DNA of 28,852 bases from Akkermansiaceae bacterium (GCA_011524615.1 WTJZ01000295.1:1-28852), one strand, 5' to 3'. Positions 6,865 through 14,859 are shown, counted from the stretch's first letter. The notes: a model not told the origin generated them from the sequence alone. Numbers and translations: made by a program.

Positions 6865-8006
6865 AATCTAAACTTATTCAACTGCTAATAGCGGTGGCAA
6901 TTATTGTGCTCGGTATCGGAGCGATGCTGTTACTTATCTTCACGAAGCCTGAGGCGAAGAAAGAGGCGTTGGCTAAAAGTGTCCCTGCAGTACAAGTACT
7001 GGCAGTGCAGCAACAGTCAGTGAAGCCTATTCTCTACTCTCAGTCCGAGTTCCTAGCACCTCGTCAGACGACTGTATCGGCTCAGGTGATGGGGAAGGTG
7101 ATCTCTGTCTCTGACCAATATGAGGCTGGTGGTAAGTTCTCTAAGGGGGAAGTGATCTGCCAACTCGAGAAGATTGACTATGAGACGGCATTAATCTCAG
7201 CACAGGCCGCAGAAGCGCAGGCGCGCTCGACAGTGAAGGAGGCAGAGGTAGCGTTAGAGCTAGAACAAGCTCGAGTGGCACAGGCTCTCAGAGATTGGAA
7301 GAAGTTAGGGAAAAAAGGGGAGCCAACGGAGCTCCTCTTGCGTAAGCCTCAGATCGCATCGGCAGAAGCTCGATTACAGGCAAGTCGTATGGGCTACCAG
7401 CAAGCACAGAGTCAAGTGATGCAAGCCAAGCGTAATCTGGAGCGTACGTCGATCAAGGCACCATACGATTGTCAGATCGAGCGCAAGAGAGTAGATCTAG
7501 GCGCGTTGGTCACCGTTGGTATGCCACTCGTTGATCTCTTCCAGACCGGTAGTGTCGAGGCTCGATTACCAATATCGCTAGAGGATACTCCCTATGTGGT
7601 GATCGGAGCGAAGGTAAAGGCGACTGCTCAGTATGGAGCGATTAAGAAAGAATGGATCGGAGAGGTCGTCCGGGATGAACAACGAATCGATGCCGGTACA
7701 AGGAGTAATCACGTGGTCGCTACCTTTACTGGAGCAGATCTCCCAACGGTGGGGCTCTTCGCTAAGATGGAAATCGAGGGCGCAGAGATTGCCGGGGTGC
7801 ATGCCGTTCCAAGAATTGTTCTCAATGGGCAGGACCGTGTGATCGTGATTGATCAGGATGACCGAGTGACCTTTAGAGAGGTGGTCGTGCTGAGGACGAC
7901 ACAATCACAGGCTTATATCTCAGAGGGGTTACAGAATGGAGAGCGTGTTTGCTTAACGATGTTGAATACGCCAGTAGAGGGGACAGATGTGAAGGTTATA
8001 GAATAA
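6861..8006 (+). CDS. RND efflux periplasmic adaptor (membrane-fusion protein, HlyD family)
   Basis: The 381-residue protein should bridge the inner-membrane pump and the outer-membrane channel. A hydrophobic signal anchor covers about residues 5-29. The first half of the lipoyl-like domain follows (SAQVMGKVISVSDQYEAGGK, about 74-93). A coiled-coil hairpin rich in Ala, Glu and Gln lies at about 105-195, and the second lipoyl half is KAPYDCQIERKRVDLGALV (about 199-217). Beta-barrel and membrane-proximal domains make up the C-terminal third. It overlaps the preceding gene by four bases and ends nine bases before the pump gene, so the three are co-transcribed. The long coiled coil agrees with a TolC-type partner. 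Confidence 0.93.
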   Translation: MKSKLIQLLIAVAIIVLGIGAMLLLIFTKPEAKKEALAKSVPAVQVLAVQQQSVKPILYSQSEFLAPRQTTVSAQVMGKVISVSDQYEAGGKFSKGEVICQLEKIDYETALISAQAAEAQARSTVKEAEVALELEQARVAQALRDWKKLGKKGEPTELLLRKPQIASAEARLQASRMGYQQAQSQVMQAKRNLERTSIKAPYDCQIERKRVDLGALVTVGMPLVDLFQTGSVEARLPISLEDTPYVVIGAKVKATAQYGAIKKEWIGEVVRDEQRIDAGTRSNHVVATFTGADLPTVGLFAKMEIEGAEIAGVHAVPRIVLNGQDRVIVIDQDDRVTFREVVVLRTTQSQAYISEGLQNGERVCLTMLNTPVEGTDVKVIE

Positions 8007-8015
8007 GGGTAGCTT

Positions 8016-11000
8016 ATGGAGAATTTAATTAAGTGGTTCAGCCGAAACCATGTTGCAGGTAACTTCCTGATGCTGGCCGTGATTCTGGCAGGGTTTACGA
8101 CATGGTTTCAGTTGCGTAAGGAGATCATGCCAGAGGTGGCGATCGATTCTGTTAGCATCAGAGTGCCGTACCCTAATGCTACCCCAGAGGAGGTAGAGAG
8201 CGGCATCATTATCCCTGTGGAGGAGGCGATTGCTGACATTGAGGGGATCGATGAGATCAAATCCACGGCGAGCCAGTCGATGGGATCGATCGTAGCAGAG
8301 GTGAAGGCGGGTTATGCATTGCGTGATGTGATGGGGGATATCAAGGCCAAGGTCGACGCGATTGATAATCTAGCGGAGCAGGCGGAGGAGCCGGTCATCA
8401 CGGAGATCATTATTCGTAATCAAGTGCTGTCGATAGCGATCTCGGCAGATACAGATGAGCGATCTCTCAGGAACCTGGCAGAGAAGGTGAGAGACGACCT
8501 CTTGAACTTTGAGCCTTCTCGTAAAGGGTTCTTTGGGCAGTTAAGCCCTGAGCAAAAGATCACACAGATCGAGCTAACAGGCGTAAGACCATATGAGATC
8601 TCGATCGAGCTCGCCGAGCAGACGCTGAGGGAGCTCGACTTGACCATTGGACAAGTGGCGCACGCGGTGAGACAGAGTTCACTCGACCTGCCAGGCGGGG
8701 CTGTGGATACCGAGGCTGGTGAGGTCATCATTAGAGCGAACGCTAAGCGATACAGTGCGGAAGAGTTTGAGAACATTCCGGTGGTGACTAGCCCTGACGG
8801 TTCTACTGTCTATCTCCATGAGATTGCTCGCGTGATCGATGGGTTCGAGGATGTTGAGCTGAGTAATACCTTTGATGGTAAGCCTGCCGTGATGGTAGAT
8901 ATCTTTCGGGTAGGAGAACAAGATACGCTGATACTCGCTAAGGCTGCTAAGGAGTATATCGAGGAGGCTCGTAAGACGCTGCCTGAGGGGGTGCAGTTAG
9001 AGATCTGGAATGATATGTCGCTGATGTTAGCTGGTCGTCTGGATCTACTAGGGCGTAATGCTGGGATTGGTATCCTACTTGTACTGATCGTGCTTACACT
9101 CTTCCTGCGTCCATCATTGGCTGTGTTAGTGGCGATTGGGATTCCTGTCTCCTTTGCGGGAGGGATCTGGATGATGCCTACGGTGGATGTCTCCATTAAT
9201 ATGATATCCCTGTTCGCCTTTATTCTCGTACTCGGGGTGGTGGTTGATGATGCGATTGTTGTGGGGGAGAATGTTTATACGCGAATTCAGGGCGGAATGG
9301 CGCCGAAGGAAGCCGCTTGGAAGGGCTCGCATGAGGTCGGGGTGATCGTGATCTTTGGGGTGCTCACCACCGCGTTGGCCTTTACTCCGATGTTAGGGAT
9401 TGATGGGGTCTCTGGTAAGTATTGGCGTAATATTCCTCTCATTGTGATTCCGACGCTCCTCTTCTCACTGGTGCAGTCTAAGCTAGTATTACCGGCCCAT
9501 ATGTCGTTCCTCAAGCCGACGGACCGTAGCAAGGATCTGAAGAATCCACTCATGCGCCTCCAGAGAAAGATCTCTGACGGGCTCGAGCGCTTCGTCAAGT
9601 CGGTGTATACCCCTGCGCTCGACCAGATGTTGAGACAGCGCTACATCGTTGTGGCTAGTTTTATCTTTCTCTTCATCTTAACGATTGGTTTGATCGGGGG
9701 CAATCGCGTGAAGTTTGTCTTCTTTCCGAAAGTTGAGGGGGACGTCTTGACGGCGAATCTGGAGCTAGCTGCAGGGACACCATACGCCCATACCGTTGCG
9801 GCATTGGACAAGATGGAGGATGCGATGGTGCAGATTAACCAGGAGTTCACGGACAAAAATGGAGACACTGTAGTGAAGCACTGGGTTCGCTCCGATGGAA
9901 CGATGTCACTCCAGTCTGAGTTCGCCTTTGGTGGGAAGCCAATCGAGTCACACTTAGGTCAGTTCGTAGTCGAGCTCGCTCCAGCAAGTGAGCGAGAGGT
10001 AACAGGGGCAGAGATCACTGCTCGTTGGCGTGAGCTGGTAGGGGCGATTCCCGGCGCAGTGGAACTCAGCTTCCAGAGTAATACCGCAGGTGGAGGCAAT
10101 GCGATCGATATGAATCTAGTGGGGCCAAACCTCTCTGATCTCGAAGCTGCCTCAGCACTGGCTCAGTCGGAGTTGGCAAAGGTGGTGGGAACCATCGATA
10201 TCACCGATAGTAATCGTCAAGGAAAGCGCGAGGTGCAGATCCGAGAGTTGACGGCTTCAGGAAGAGCTCTTGGGTTTACCCTAGAGGAGGTGATCCGCCA
10301 AGTGAGATGGGCATTCTACGGAAATGAAGTGCAGCGCCTACAGCGAGGGAAGGATGATCTTAAGGTGATGGTGAGGTTATCAAAAGAAGAGCGACTCTCG
10401 TTGGAGAACTTAGAGCAGTTGCGACTACGCGCTCCACTGACCGGAGAAGAAGTGCCTCTCATGCAGGTCGCGATCCTCAACGAAGGGCGAGGGGTGTCAT
10501 CGATTAGTCGCATAGGGCGTCAGCGTTCTATCAAGGTCTCTGCTGATGTCGATCCCGCTCTCGCTAATCAGACCGATGTTCAGAACGCTTTCACGGGAAC
10601 AACTTTACCAACAGTAATTAAAACGTTCCCGACAGTTAGGTTTGAAGCGGATGGAGAGGTGAAAGACCGAAATGATTCGATTAGTCAGATGATGGCTGGA
10701 TTCGCGGCGGCCTTATTAGGGATGTATGTCATGATGGCGATACCTCTCAAGAGCTATATCAAGCCTCTGATTGTAATGTGCGTGATTCCATTCGGTATCG
10801 TGGGGGCAGTAGGCGGACACATCTTGATGGGGTTAGACTTTAGTATTATGTCACTCTGCGGGATCATTGCTCTGTCTGGCGTAGTGGTTAATGACTCTCT
10901 AGTCCTCGTAGAATTCGTGACGCGTTATGAGAAGGAGATGGGCAAGAGAGAGGCTGCGCGAAAGGCAGGAGCCTCACGTTTTCGTGCGATTATTCTGACC

Positions 11001-11195
11001 TCCTTGACCACCTTTGTGGGGATTATGCCCATGGTAACAGAGACCGATATGCAAGCGCGTTTCTTGATCCCGATGGCTGTGTCACTCGGGTTTGGTATCC
11101 TCTTTGCTACCCTTATCACTCTAATTCTCGTGCCGAGTGTCTATCTGATCCTAGAAGACATCAAGCGTCTGTTCAAGAATGTGGCTCGAGGCTAA
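8016..11195 (+). CDS. RND efflux inner-membrane pump, AcrB/AcrD/AcrF superfamily
   Basis: The 1059-residue proton-driven transporter has the normal RND length. The architecture is as expected: N-terminal transmembrane helix (about 15-32), first periplasmic domain, transmembrane block (about 345-545), second periplasmic loop, and C-terminal transmembrane block (about 880-1050). TM4 contains GVVVDDAIVVGENV, where Asp411-Asp412 correspond to the proton-relay Asp pair of AcrB. The equivalent position in the C-terminal half reads GVVVNDSLVLVEF, as in other family members. Divergence from AcrB, plus a branch feel closer to proteobacterial and planctomycete pumps of unknown cargo, means the substrate is unassigned. 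It is the last gene of the operon and is followed by a strong hairpin. Confidence 0.95.
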   Translation: MENLIKWFSRNHVAGNFLMLAVILAGFTTWFQLRKEIMPEVAIDSVSIRVPYPNATPEEVESGIIIPVEEAIADIEGIDEIKSTASQSMGSIVAEVKAGYALRDVMGDIKAKVDAIDNLAEQAEEPVITEIIIRNQVLSIAISADTDERSLRNLAEKVRDDLLNFEPSRKGFFGQLSPEQKITQIELTGVRPYEISIELAEQTLRELDLTIGQVAHAVRQSSLDLPGGAVDTEAGEVIIRANAKRYSAEEFENIPVVTSPDGSTVYLHEIARVIDGFEDVELSNTFDGKPAVMVDIFRVGEQDTLILAKAAKEYIEEARKTLPEGVQLEIWNDMSLMLAGRLDLLGRNAGIGILLVLIVLTLFLRPSLAVLVAIGIPVSFAGGIWMMPTVDVSINMISLFAFILVLGVVVDDAIVVGENVYTRIQGGMAPKEAAWKGSHEVGVIVIFGVLTTALAFTPMLGIDGVSGKYWRNIPLIVIPTLLFSLVQSKLVLPAHMSFLKPTDRSKDLKNPLMRLQRKISDGLERFVKSVYTPALDQMLRQRYIVVASFIFLFILTIGLIGGNRVKFVFFPKVEGDVLTANLELAAGTPYAHTVAALDKMEDAMVQINQEFTDKNGDTVVKHWVRSDGTMSLQSEFAFGGKPIESHLGQFVVELAPASEREVTGAEITARWRELVGAIPGAVELSFQSNTAGGGNAIDMNLVGPNLSDLEAASALAQSELAKVVGTIDITDSNRQGKREVQIRELTASGRALGFTLEEVIRQVRWAFYGNEVQRLQRGKDDLKVMVRLSKEERLSLENLEQLRLRAPLTGEEVPLMQVAILNEGRGVSSISRIGRQRSIKVSADVDPALANQTDVQNAFTGTTLPTVIKTFPTVRFEADGEVKDRNDSISQMMAGFAAALLGMYVMMAIPLKSYIKPLIVMCVIPFGIVGAVGGHILMGLDFSIMSLCGIIALSGVVVNDSLVLVEFVTRYEKEMGKREAARKAGASRFRAIILTSLTTFVGIMPMVTETDMQARFLIPMAVSLGFGILFATLITLILVPSVYLILEDIKRLFKNVARG

Positions 11196-11224
11196 AAGGT
11201 AATACCCTGGTTCTATCAAAAGGA

Positions 11225-11248
11225 AAGAGAGCAGGGGACTGCTCTCTT
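11225..11248. terminator. Hairpin shared by the convergent RND operon and queD
   Basis: AAGAGAGCAG and CTGCTCTCTT form a perfect ten-base stem with a GGGA loop. On the minus strand the stem is followed by TCCTTTTG, so it resembles an intrinsic terminator better for queD. On the plus strand the T tract is poor. It lies between two convergent genes and may serve both. Confidence 0.65.
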
Positions 11249-11291
11249 GCTGTATCCTAGTCCTGCAACTCATCAAGTGCAGGCCTTAGCA

Positions 11292-11657
11292 CTAGAATTC
11301 TCCCTTAAAGGAGCAACGAGCTGTGGGGGTCTCAAAGATGACAATCTCAACGAGACCTGGGAGTTGTGGAGCGAGCTTCTTCCAAAACCAAGCTGCCATG
11401 ATCTCGATGGTAGGACTCTCTAGACCCTCGATATCATTGAGGTAAGAGTGATCGAGTTGCTCCAGAAGTGGATTCATGGCCTTAGAGATTTCCTTATGGT
11501 CATAGATCCAGCCGATTTCTGGATTCACTTCGCCCTCGATATGGATTTCGATCTTGAAGGAGTGCCCATGCATCTGACGGCATTTGTGGCCTTCAGGTAA
11601 GCTTGGAAGCGTGTGAGCTGCTTCGAAGCGGAAATCTTTGATAAGTCTAGCGCGCAT
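11292..11657 (-). CDS. queD: 6-carboxy-5,6,7,8-tetrahydropterin synthase (6-pyruvoyl-tetrahydropterin synthase family)
   Basis: The 121-residue enzyme probably makes 6-carboxy-tetrahydropterin from dihydroneopterin triphosphate in synthesis of queuosine, the modified base of tRNA position 34. Zinc ligands of the family are visible: His15 in FEAAH, and His30 and His32 in CRQMHGHSF. Cys26 matches the catalytic Cys, Asp69-His70 (LDHSYLN) the catalytic pair, and Glu109 (FETPTA) the pterin-binding Glu. The size matches bacterial QueD. The same fold makes pyruvoyl-tetrahydropterin in other organisms, but QueD is the usual bacterial role. The minus-strand leader GAAAGAGGGT lies just before the ATG. 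No other queuosine gene is in the window. Confidence 0.9.
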   Translation of the reverse strand: MRARLIKDFRFEAAHTLPSLPEGHKCRQMHGHSFKIEIHIEGEVNPEIGWIYDHKEISKAMNPLLEQLDHSYLNDIEGLESPTIEIMAAWFWKKLAPQLPGLVEIVIFETPTARCSFKGEF

Positions 11658-11781
11658 ACCCTCTTTCTATTCACATTTTCATTGAGAAGAACACCGCTTT
11701 TTTTACTTTTTGTTATTTGGGACTCGCATAGAGACGAGGTGGCGTTGTCAGAAAGTCGCGAGGATTACTTTTAAATTATGC

Positions 11782-11811
11782 TTGCCATCATGAATGACGC
11801 AGGTTTATGTT
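11782..11811 (+). promoter_or_regulatory. Candidate sigma-70-type promoter of the tRNA gene
   Basis: TTGCCA (11782-11787) and TATGTT (11806-11811) are spaced by 18 bases, giving a start about 14 bases before the mature tRNA. Position and spacing are good, although neither box is perfect. Confidence 0.45.
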
Positions 11812-11821
11812 GTAACTCCTC

Positions 11822-11922
11822 TTATTCTTATGGGGCATTAGCTCAGTTGGTAGAGCACTTGTCTGGCAGACACGGGGTCAGCGGTTCGAATCCGCTATGC
11901 TCCACCATAAGAATAATTTTTT
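11822..11922 (+). terminator. Inverted repeat bracketing the tRNA, ending in a T run
   Basis: TTATTCTTAT (11822-11831), immediately before the tRNA, is perfectly complementary to ATAAGAATAA (11907-11916), which starts at the last base of CCA. Six T follow at 11917-11922. The precursor could therefore extend the acceptor stem by ten pairs with only a three-base bulge. The whole would end in a U tract and serve as both processing substrate and terminator. Confidence 0.6.
11832..11907 (+). tRNA. tRNA-Ala, anticodon GGC
   Basis: The 76-base tRNA folds with acceptor arms GGGGCAT/ATGCTCC, D stem GCTC/GAGC, anticodon loop CTGGCAG (anticodon GGC, reading GCC and GCU) and T stem AGCGG/CCGCT with loop TTCGAAT. 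The CCA end is encoded. One T-C mismatch lies inside the anticodon stem (CTTGT/ACACG, second pair). The gene is transcribed away from queD, with its own candidate promoter and terminator. Confidence 0.95.
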
Positions 11923-12059
11923 AGTGAGTGAGTTCAGCAACTTTCATGCATGAATTTCCTGTTTAAGGCACTAGTTAGATTTACGTGGCCATCACTTATC
12001 AGGTTCAGACTAATCACGTTCTTCTTTATCTCCTCATTTAGTTCTTTCTGGATAGTAGC

Positions 12060-13271
12060 TTATCCAAGTTGAGTGATTTTGAGTACGGCATAAAAGATAG
12101 CCCACATTGAGATGGCGGCTGAAGAGATGCCTAGGATCCAGTCTTCCTTTCTCATAATAGGGCGTCGTACAGAGTCTGTCTTATGGAAGGCAATGACGGC
12201 GTATAGAGATCCACCGATGAGTCCTCCGATATGAGCCGCATTATCGATGAAGTTGTACCCGAGAAGTCCAATGATGAGCATGGTGATAAAGCCTGCGATC
12301 AGTCGTCTACGGGCGGGTTTTGGCGCCAATCTAGGGTGGAGGAGCTCAAAAATATAGAGGAAGCCGAGCAAGCCCATGACGCCACCAGATGCTCCTACTC
12401 CTACCTTACCTACAGGTAGAAAATAGATGGAACAGTAGGAACCTGCAACGGCGGAAAAGATGAAGGCCATGACAAAGTGAGGCCAGCGGGCAAGGTTCTC
12501 AATGCGCTTACCGAGAAACCAGAGCGAAGAGCAGTTAAAGAAGAGGTGCAGGAAACCACCATGTAAGAAGGGGGCTGTCCATACACGCCAAGCTGCTCCA
12601 TCCATTAAGCGATTATTTTTGAGGCCTGCAACTTGTGTGCTGAAATGGAAGCCGTCCTTGAATTGTTCTGGATGGGGAACGAGAAACTGCAACACGCTCA
12701 TTATGATGAGAACAATAATGAGAACTTTAGAGACGATAGCAGGTTGTTGCTCCATCCAAACATCGAATCTGGCATCGAGAGCTTCTGAGGTGAGTTTTTG
12801 CTGATTGAGGGCTTTGGCGGCTTGGAGGGCTTTCCAGCTTTCGTAGACTGGCTTGAGCCCGAAAAGTACGAGCATAATCGTCATGATCCCAAGAGTCGTA
12901 TTATCATGGTAGAATAAGACTCCTCGGTTGATGATACTGATGACGAGATAGATAGAAAAGACGGACCCGAAGATGAAGAGGGTTCTTTTATCTGATTGTA
13001 GGTCTTCTGAGGTTAGGCGCTGGGTGCGAGACTTAAGGACTTCTAAGAGCTCAGGAACTTCTTCTAGTAAAACGCAGTTAGGATCTGTTGGGGTCCAGAC
13101 AGCAGTAATACCATCTCGTTCGTTAAGGACACCTTGTTGGAATTCCTTGAGGGTGAAGTGCTCAACCGATGCCTTCTTATGAGTGATATACCCGTATGGT
13201 GCGGAGTCAGGCTTGGCGGGGAACAACTGCTCACGTTGCCACACAGGAATAGTTAAATCTCGATCATTCAT
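12060..13271 (-). CDS. Rhomboid-family intramembrane serine protease
   Basis: The 403-residue membrane protein should cleave transmembrane substrates. Rhomboid landmarks are present (numbered from the ATG at 13271): HLFFN with His242 and Asn246, the catalytic serine motif GVGASGGVMG with Ser295, and the catalytic His347 in DNAAHIGGLIGG. The six-helix core occupies about residues 180-360. In front lie a soluble region (about 1-95) and two further hydrophobic segments at about 98-145, so this is a longer form with an N-terminal extension of unknown role. The frame opens two codons earlier at a TTG, but the ATG is preferred. No Shine-Dalgarno precedes it, and a terminator hairpin ends four bases upstream of the ATG. 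It lies 3' of secG on the same strand. Confidence 0.92.
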   Translation of the reverse strand: MNDRDLTIPVWQREQLFPAKPDSAPYGYITHKKASVEHFTLKEFQQGVLNERDGITAVWTPTDPNCVLLEEVPELLEVLKSRTQRLTSEDLQSDKRTLFIFGSVFSIYLVISIINRGVLFYHDNTTLGIMTIMLVLFGLKPVYESWKALQAAKALNQQKLTSEALDARFDVWMEQQPAIVSKVLIIVLIIMSVLQFLVPHPEQFKDGFHFSTQVAGLKNNRLMDGAAWRVWTAPFLHGGFLHLFFNCSSLWFLGKRIENLARWPHFVMAFIFSAVAGSYCSIYFLPVGKVGVGASGGVMGLLGFLYIFELLHPRLAPKPARRRLIAGFITMLIIGLLGYNFIDNAAHIGGLIGGSLYAVIAFHKTDSVRRPIMRKEDWILGISSAAISMWAIFYAVLKITQLG

Positions 13272-13274
13272 AAA

Positions 13275-13306
13275 CAAAAAAGGAAGCGACCGAAGTAGCT
13301 TCCTTT
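13275..13306 (-). terminator. Terminator after secG, abutting the rhomboid start codon
   Basis: Read on the minus strand, AAAGGAAGC and GCTTCCTTT form a perfect nine-base stem around TACTTCGGTC, followed by a run of T. The T run is separated from the rhomboid ATG (13271-13269) by only GTTT. It ends the secG message but also occupies the whole leader of the rhomboid gene. Confidence 0.75.
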
Positions 13307-13337
13307 ATTTTAAAGATGTTACAATTAGAAAGGAGTG

Positions 13338-13949
13338 TTAGTTATTCCCTGGGGTAACGATATTGATTGCGTCTTTAACTGAGTTTTCTACCTCCTTGAC
13401 AGATTCAGTAACTGTCTCTGCAGTAGATTCAGCAGCGTCTTTTACGCTAGAAGCTTCTTCTTTCACTTCTTCGATGATTGTAGTAGCTGCGCTTTGTACT
13501 TCAGCAGCTTCTTCCTTCACTTCTTCTACAACAGATTGAACTGCTGCTTCGACATCTGTGACAGCTTGCTCTGCTGTTTCCTCCGCTTCTACTGCGGTGA
13601 GTTGTTCTGCGAGTGAAGGTTCTGCGGTAGCTTCTTCCGCAGCGATTTCCTTTGTTACCTCTTCTTGTGTAACGATCGCATTAGCGGTATTCTTCTGATT
13701 GAAGAGTACTGTGAGAGTGAGGGTAGAAATGAAGAAGATCAATCCAAGCCAGACTGTAGCCTTTTGGAATACATTGGTAGCTTGAGCTCCAAGCATTTGG
13801 TCTGCTAGACCAGCGCCGAAGGTTGCACCCAGTCCTTCATTTTTGGGACGTTGGATGAGCACTACGAGTACAATAAGAATTGCTGTTACCGCTTGTACGA
13901 GAATGACAAGTGGAATGAGAATGTTGAGAATGCCTGCTAGGATAATCAT
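13338..13949 (-). CDS. secG: Protein translocase subunit SecG with long acidic C-terminal tail
   Basis: SecG assists the SecYEG channel in exporting proteins. Two membrane helices (about residues 10-32 and 63-84) flank the conserved cytoplasmic loop with QRPKNEGLGATFGAG (33-47), the hallmark of the family. Most SecG proteins end soon after the second helix. Here about 120 residues follow, made almost only of Ala, Glu, Val, Thr and Ser in repeated patterns such as VEEVKEEAAEV, IEEVKEEASSV and VTESVKEVENSV. They probably form an amphipathic or coiled helix. The ATG at 13949 was chosen; the frame extends 18 codons further to a TTG, with no clear Shine-Dalgarno at either. The tail is oddly repetitive and may be a Verrucomicrobiota-type extension. 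Confidence 0.88.
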   Translation of the reverse strand: MIILAGILNILIPLVILVQAVTAILIVLVVLIQRPKNEGLGATFGAGLADQMLGAQATNVFQKATVWLGLIFFISTLTLTVLFNQKNTANAIVTQEEVTKEIAAEEATAEPSLAEQLTAVEAEETAEQAVTDVEAAVQSVVEEVKEEAAEVQSAATTIIEEVKEEASSVKDAAESTAETVTESVKEVENSVKDAINIVTPGNN

Positions 13950-14103
13950 CGGACTATGACTTTGATAATAATTTTGAATAATTGTAAAGAGATCTTTTAA
14001 CAATTCTTAAGTGAATTGATTTATCGCCCCTACTAGGGATGTATGTCTTGAGTGTTTCGTCTATATGTAAGGAGTGTTCAAGAATAATAGGGGAGTGGAA
14101 AGC

Positions 14104-14132
14104 AAAAAGCCGAGGTGTAATTCCTCGGCTTT
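14104..14132 (-). terminator. Rho-independent terminator after rplT
   Basis: On the minus strand AAAGCCGAGG pairs perfectly with CCTCGGCTTT around a seven-base loop, and TT then GCTTT follow. It begins about 22 bases after the rplT stop and ends the rpmI-rplT operon. Confidence 0.85.
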
Positions 14133-14154
14133 CGCTTATGTGATCTAAAGGTGA

Positions 14155-14523
14155 TTAAGCAGCTTTGTTTTCAAGTGCAGCCTTTGCTTGTGCAACGATT
14201 GCTTTGAATGCAGCTTCATCATGTACTGCGAGGTCGGCAAGAACCTTACGGTCGATGTCGATGTTAGCAGCCTTGATACCTTCGATGAAACGAGAGTAGG
14301 TAAGACCTTCTGCTCTTACACCAGCGTTGATACGTTGGATCCAGAGGCGACGGAATTGTCCCTTACGTTTCTTACGGTCACGGTACTCGTACTGACGTGC
14401 TTTGAATACAGCATCTTTAGCGTAACGGTAGAGTTTTGAGCGGAATCCGCGGAAACCCTTCGCACGCAATAGTACGCGTTTTCTTCTTTTACGGCTAGCT
14501 GGGCCGTTTGTAGCTCTTGGCAT
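14155..14523 (-). CDS. rplT: 50S ribosomal protein L20
   Basis: The 122-residue protein binds 23S rRNA early in large-subunit assembly. The N-terminal basic segment (MPRATNGPASRKRRKRVLLR) and the core WIQRINAGVRAEGLTYSRFI (81-100) are characteristic. In bacteria L20 also represses its own operon by binding messenger RNA. It follows rpmI on the same strand with a 123-base gap holding possible structured RNA. The infC gene, often the first member of this operon, is not adjacent here. Codon use is strongly biased (CGT, AAC, GGT), as expected for a ribosomal protein. Confidence 0.98.
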   Translation of the reverse strand: MPRATNGPASRKRRKRVLLRAKGFRGFRSKLYRYAKDAVFKARQYEYRDRKKRKGQFRRLWIQRINAGVRAEGLTYSRFIEGIKAANIDIDRKVLADLAVHDEAAFKAIVAQAKAALENKAA

Positions 14524-14538
14524 GGTATTTTTTCTTTT

Positions 14539-14625
14539 TGAACGAACTGTTTTCTTGTGACTTCAGCCGCCTCGCTCGTTCAGGTAGTTTCTGGAATGAG
14601 ATCCGAAACAGACGGACGTGAAGTC
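14539..14625 (-). promoter_or_regulatory. Possible L20-binding pseudoknot in the rpmI-rplT spacer
   Basis: On the minus-strand transcript, four segments are interleaved. GACTTCA (14625-14619) is complementary to TGAAGTC (14565-14559). TGAACGAGC (14582-14574) is complementary to GTTCGTTCA (14547-14539), nine pairs with one G-U. The order A-B-A'-B' is that of an H-type pseudoknot. The first loop also contains a hairpin, GTTTCGGA/TCC-GAAAC with one bulge. The last arm ends about 15 bases before the rplT ATG. L20 of Escherichia coli binds a messenger pseudoknot to repress its operon, so an autoregulatory role is plausible but not proven. Confidence 0.4.
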
Positions 14626-14646
14626 GTGGTTAGTTAAGCGAATAAC

Positions 14647-14859
14647 TTAGTGTGAGAAAGGCATGTTCTTCTTCACCATCTTTTCCATTGATTTGTGAAC
14701 AAGTGTTGCTTTTCCTAGATTACGTTTACGCTTACGGCTTTTCTTAGTGAGAATGTGACGCTTGCCTGGCTTGCGACGTACGATTTTACCCGTACCTGTC
14801 ACTTTGTAGCGCTTGGCAACCGCTTTTCTCGTTTTTGCTTTTCCTGCTGTTCTAGCCAT
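14647..14859 (-). CDS. rpmI: 50S ribosomal protein L35
   Basis: The 70-residue, highly basic ribosomal protein has typical L35 features: KAKTRKAVAKRYKVTGTGKI near the N terminus, the GKRHILTKKSRKRKRNL core (32-48), and a short hydrophobic end. It is the first gene of an rpmI-rplT unit on the minus strand. A candidate promoter lies immediately upstream, and no infC gene precedes it. The start gives the usual MARTAGKAKT beginning. Confidence 0.97.
   Translation of the reverse strand: MARTAGKAKTRKAVAKRYKVTGTGKIVRRKPGKRHILTKKSRKRKRNLGKATLVHKSMEKMVKKNMPFSH

Noticed and set aside
8420..9196. Several long minus-strand ORFs inside the RND pump gene
   Set aside because: All are antisense to a well-conserved pump, and all are Ser/Pro/Arg-rich as expected of shadows.
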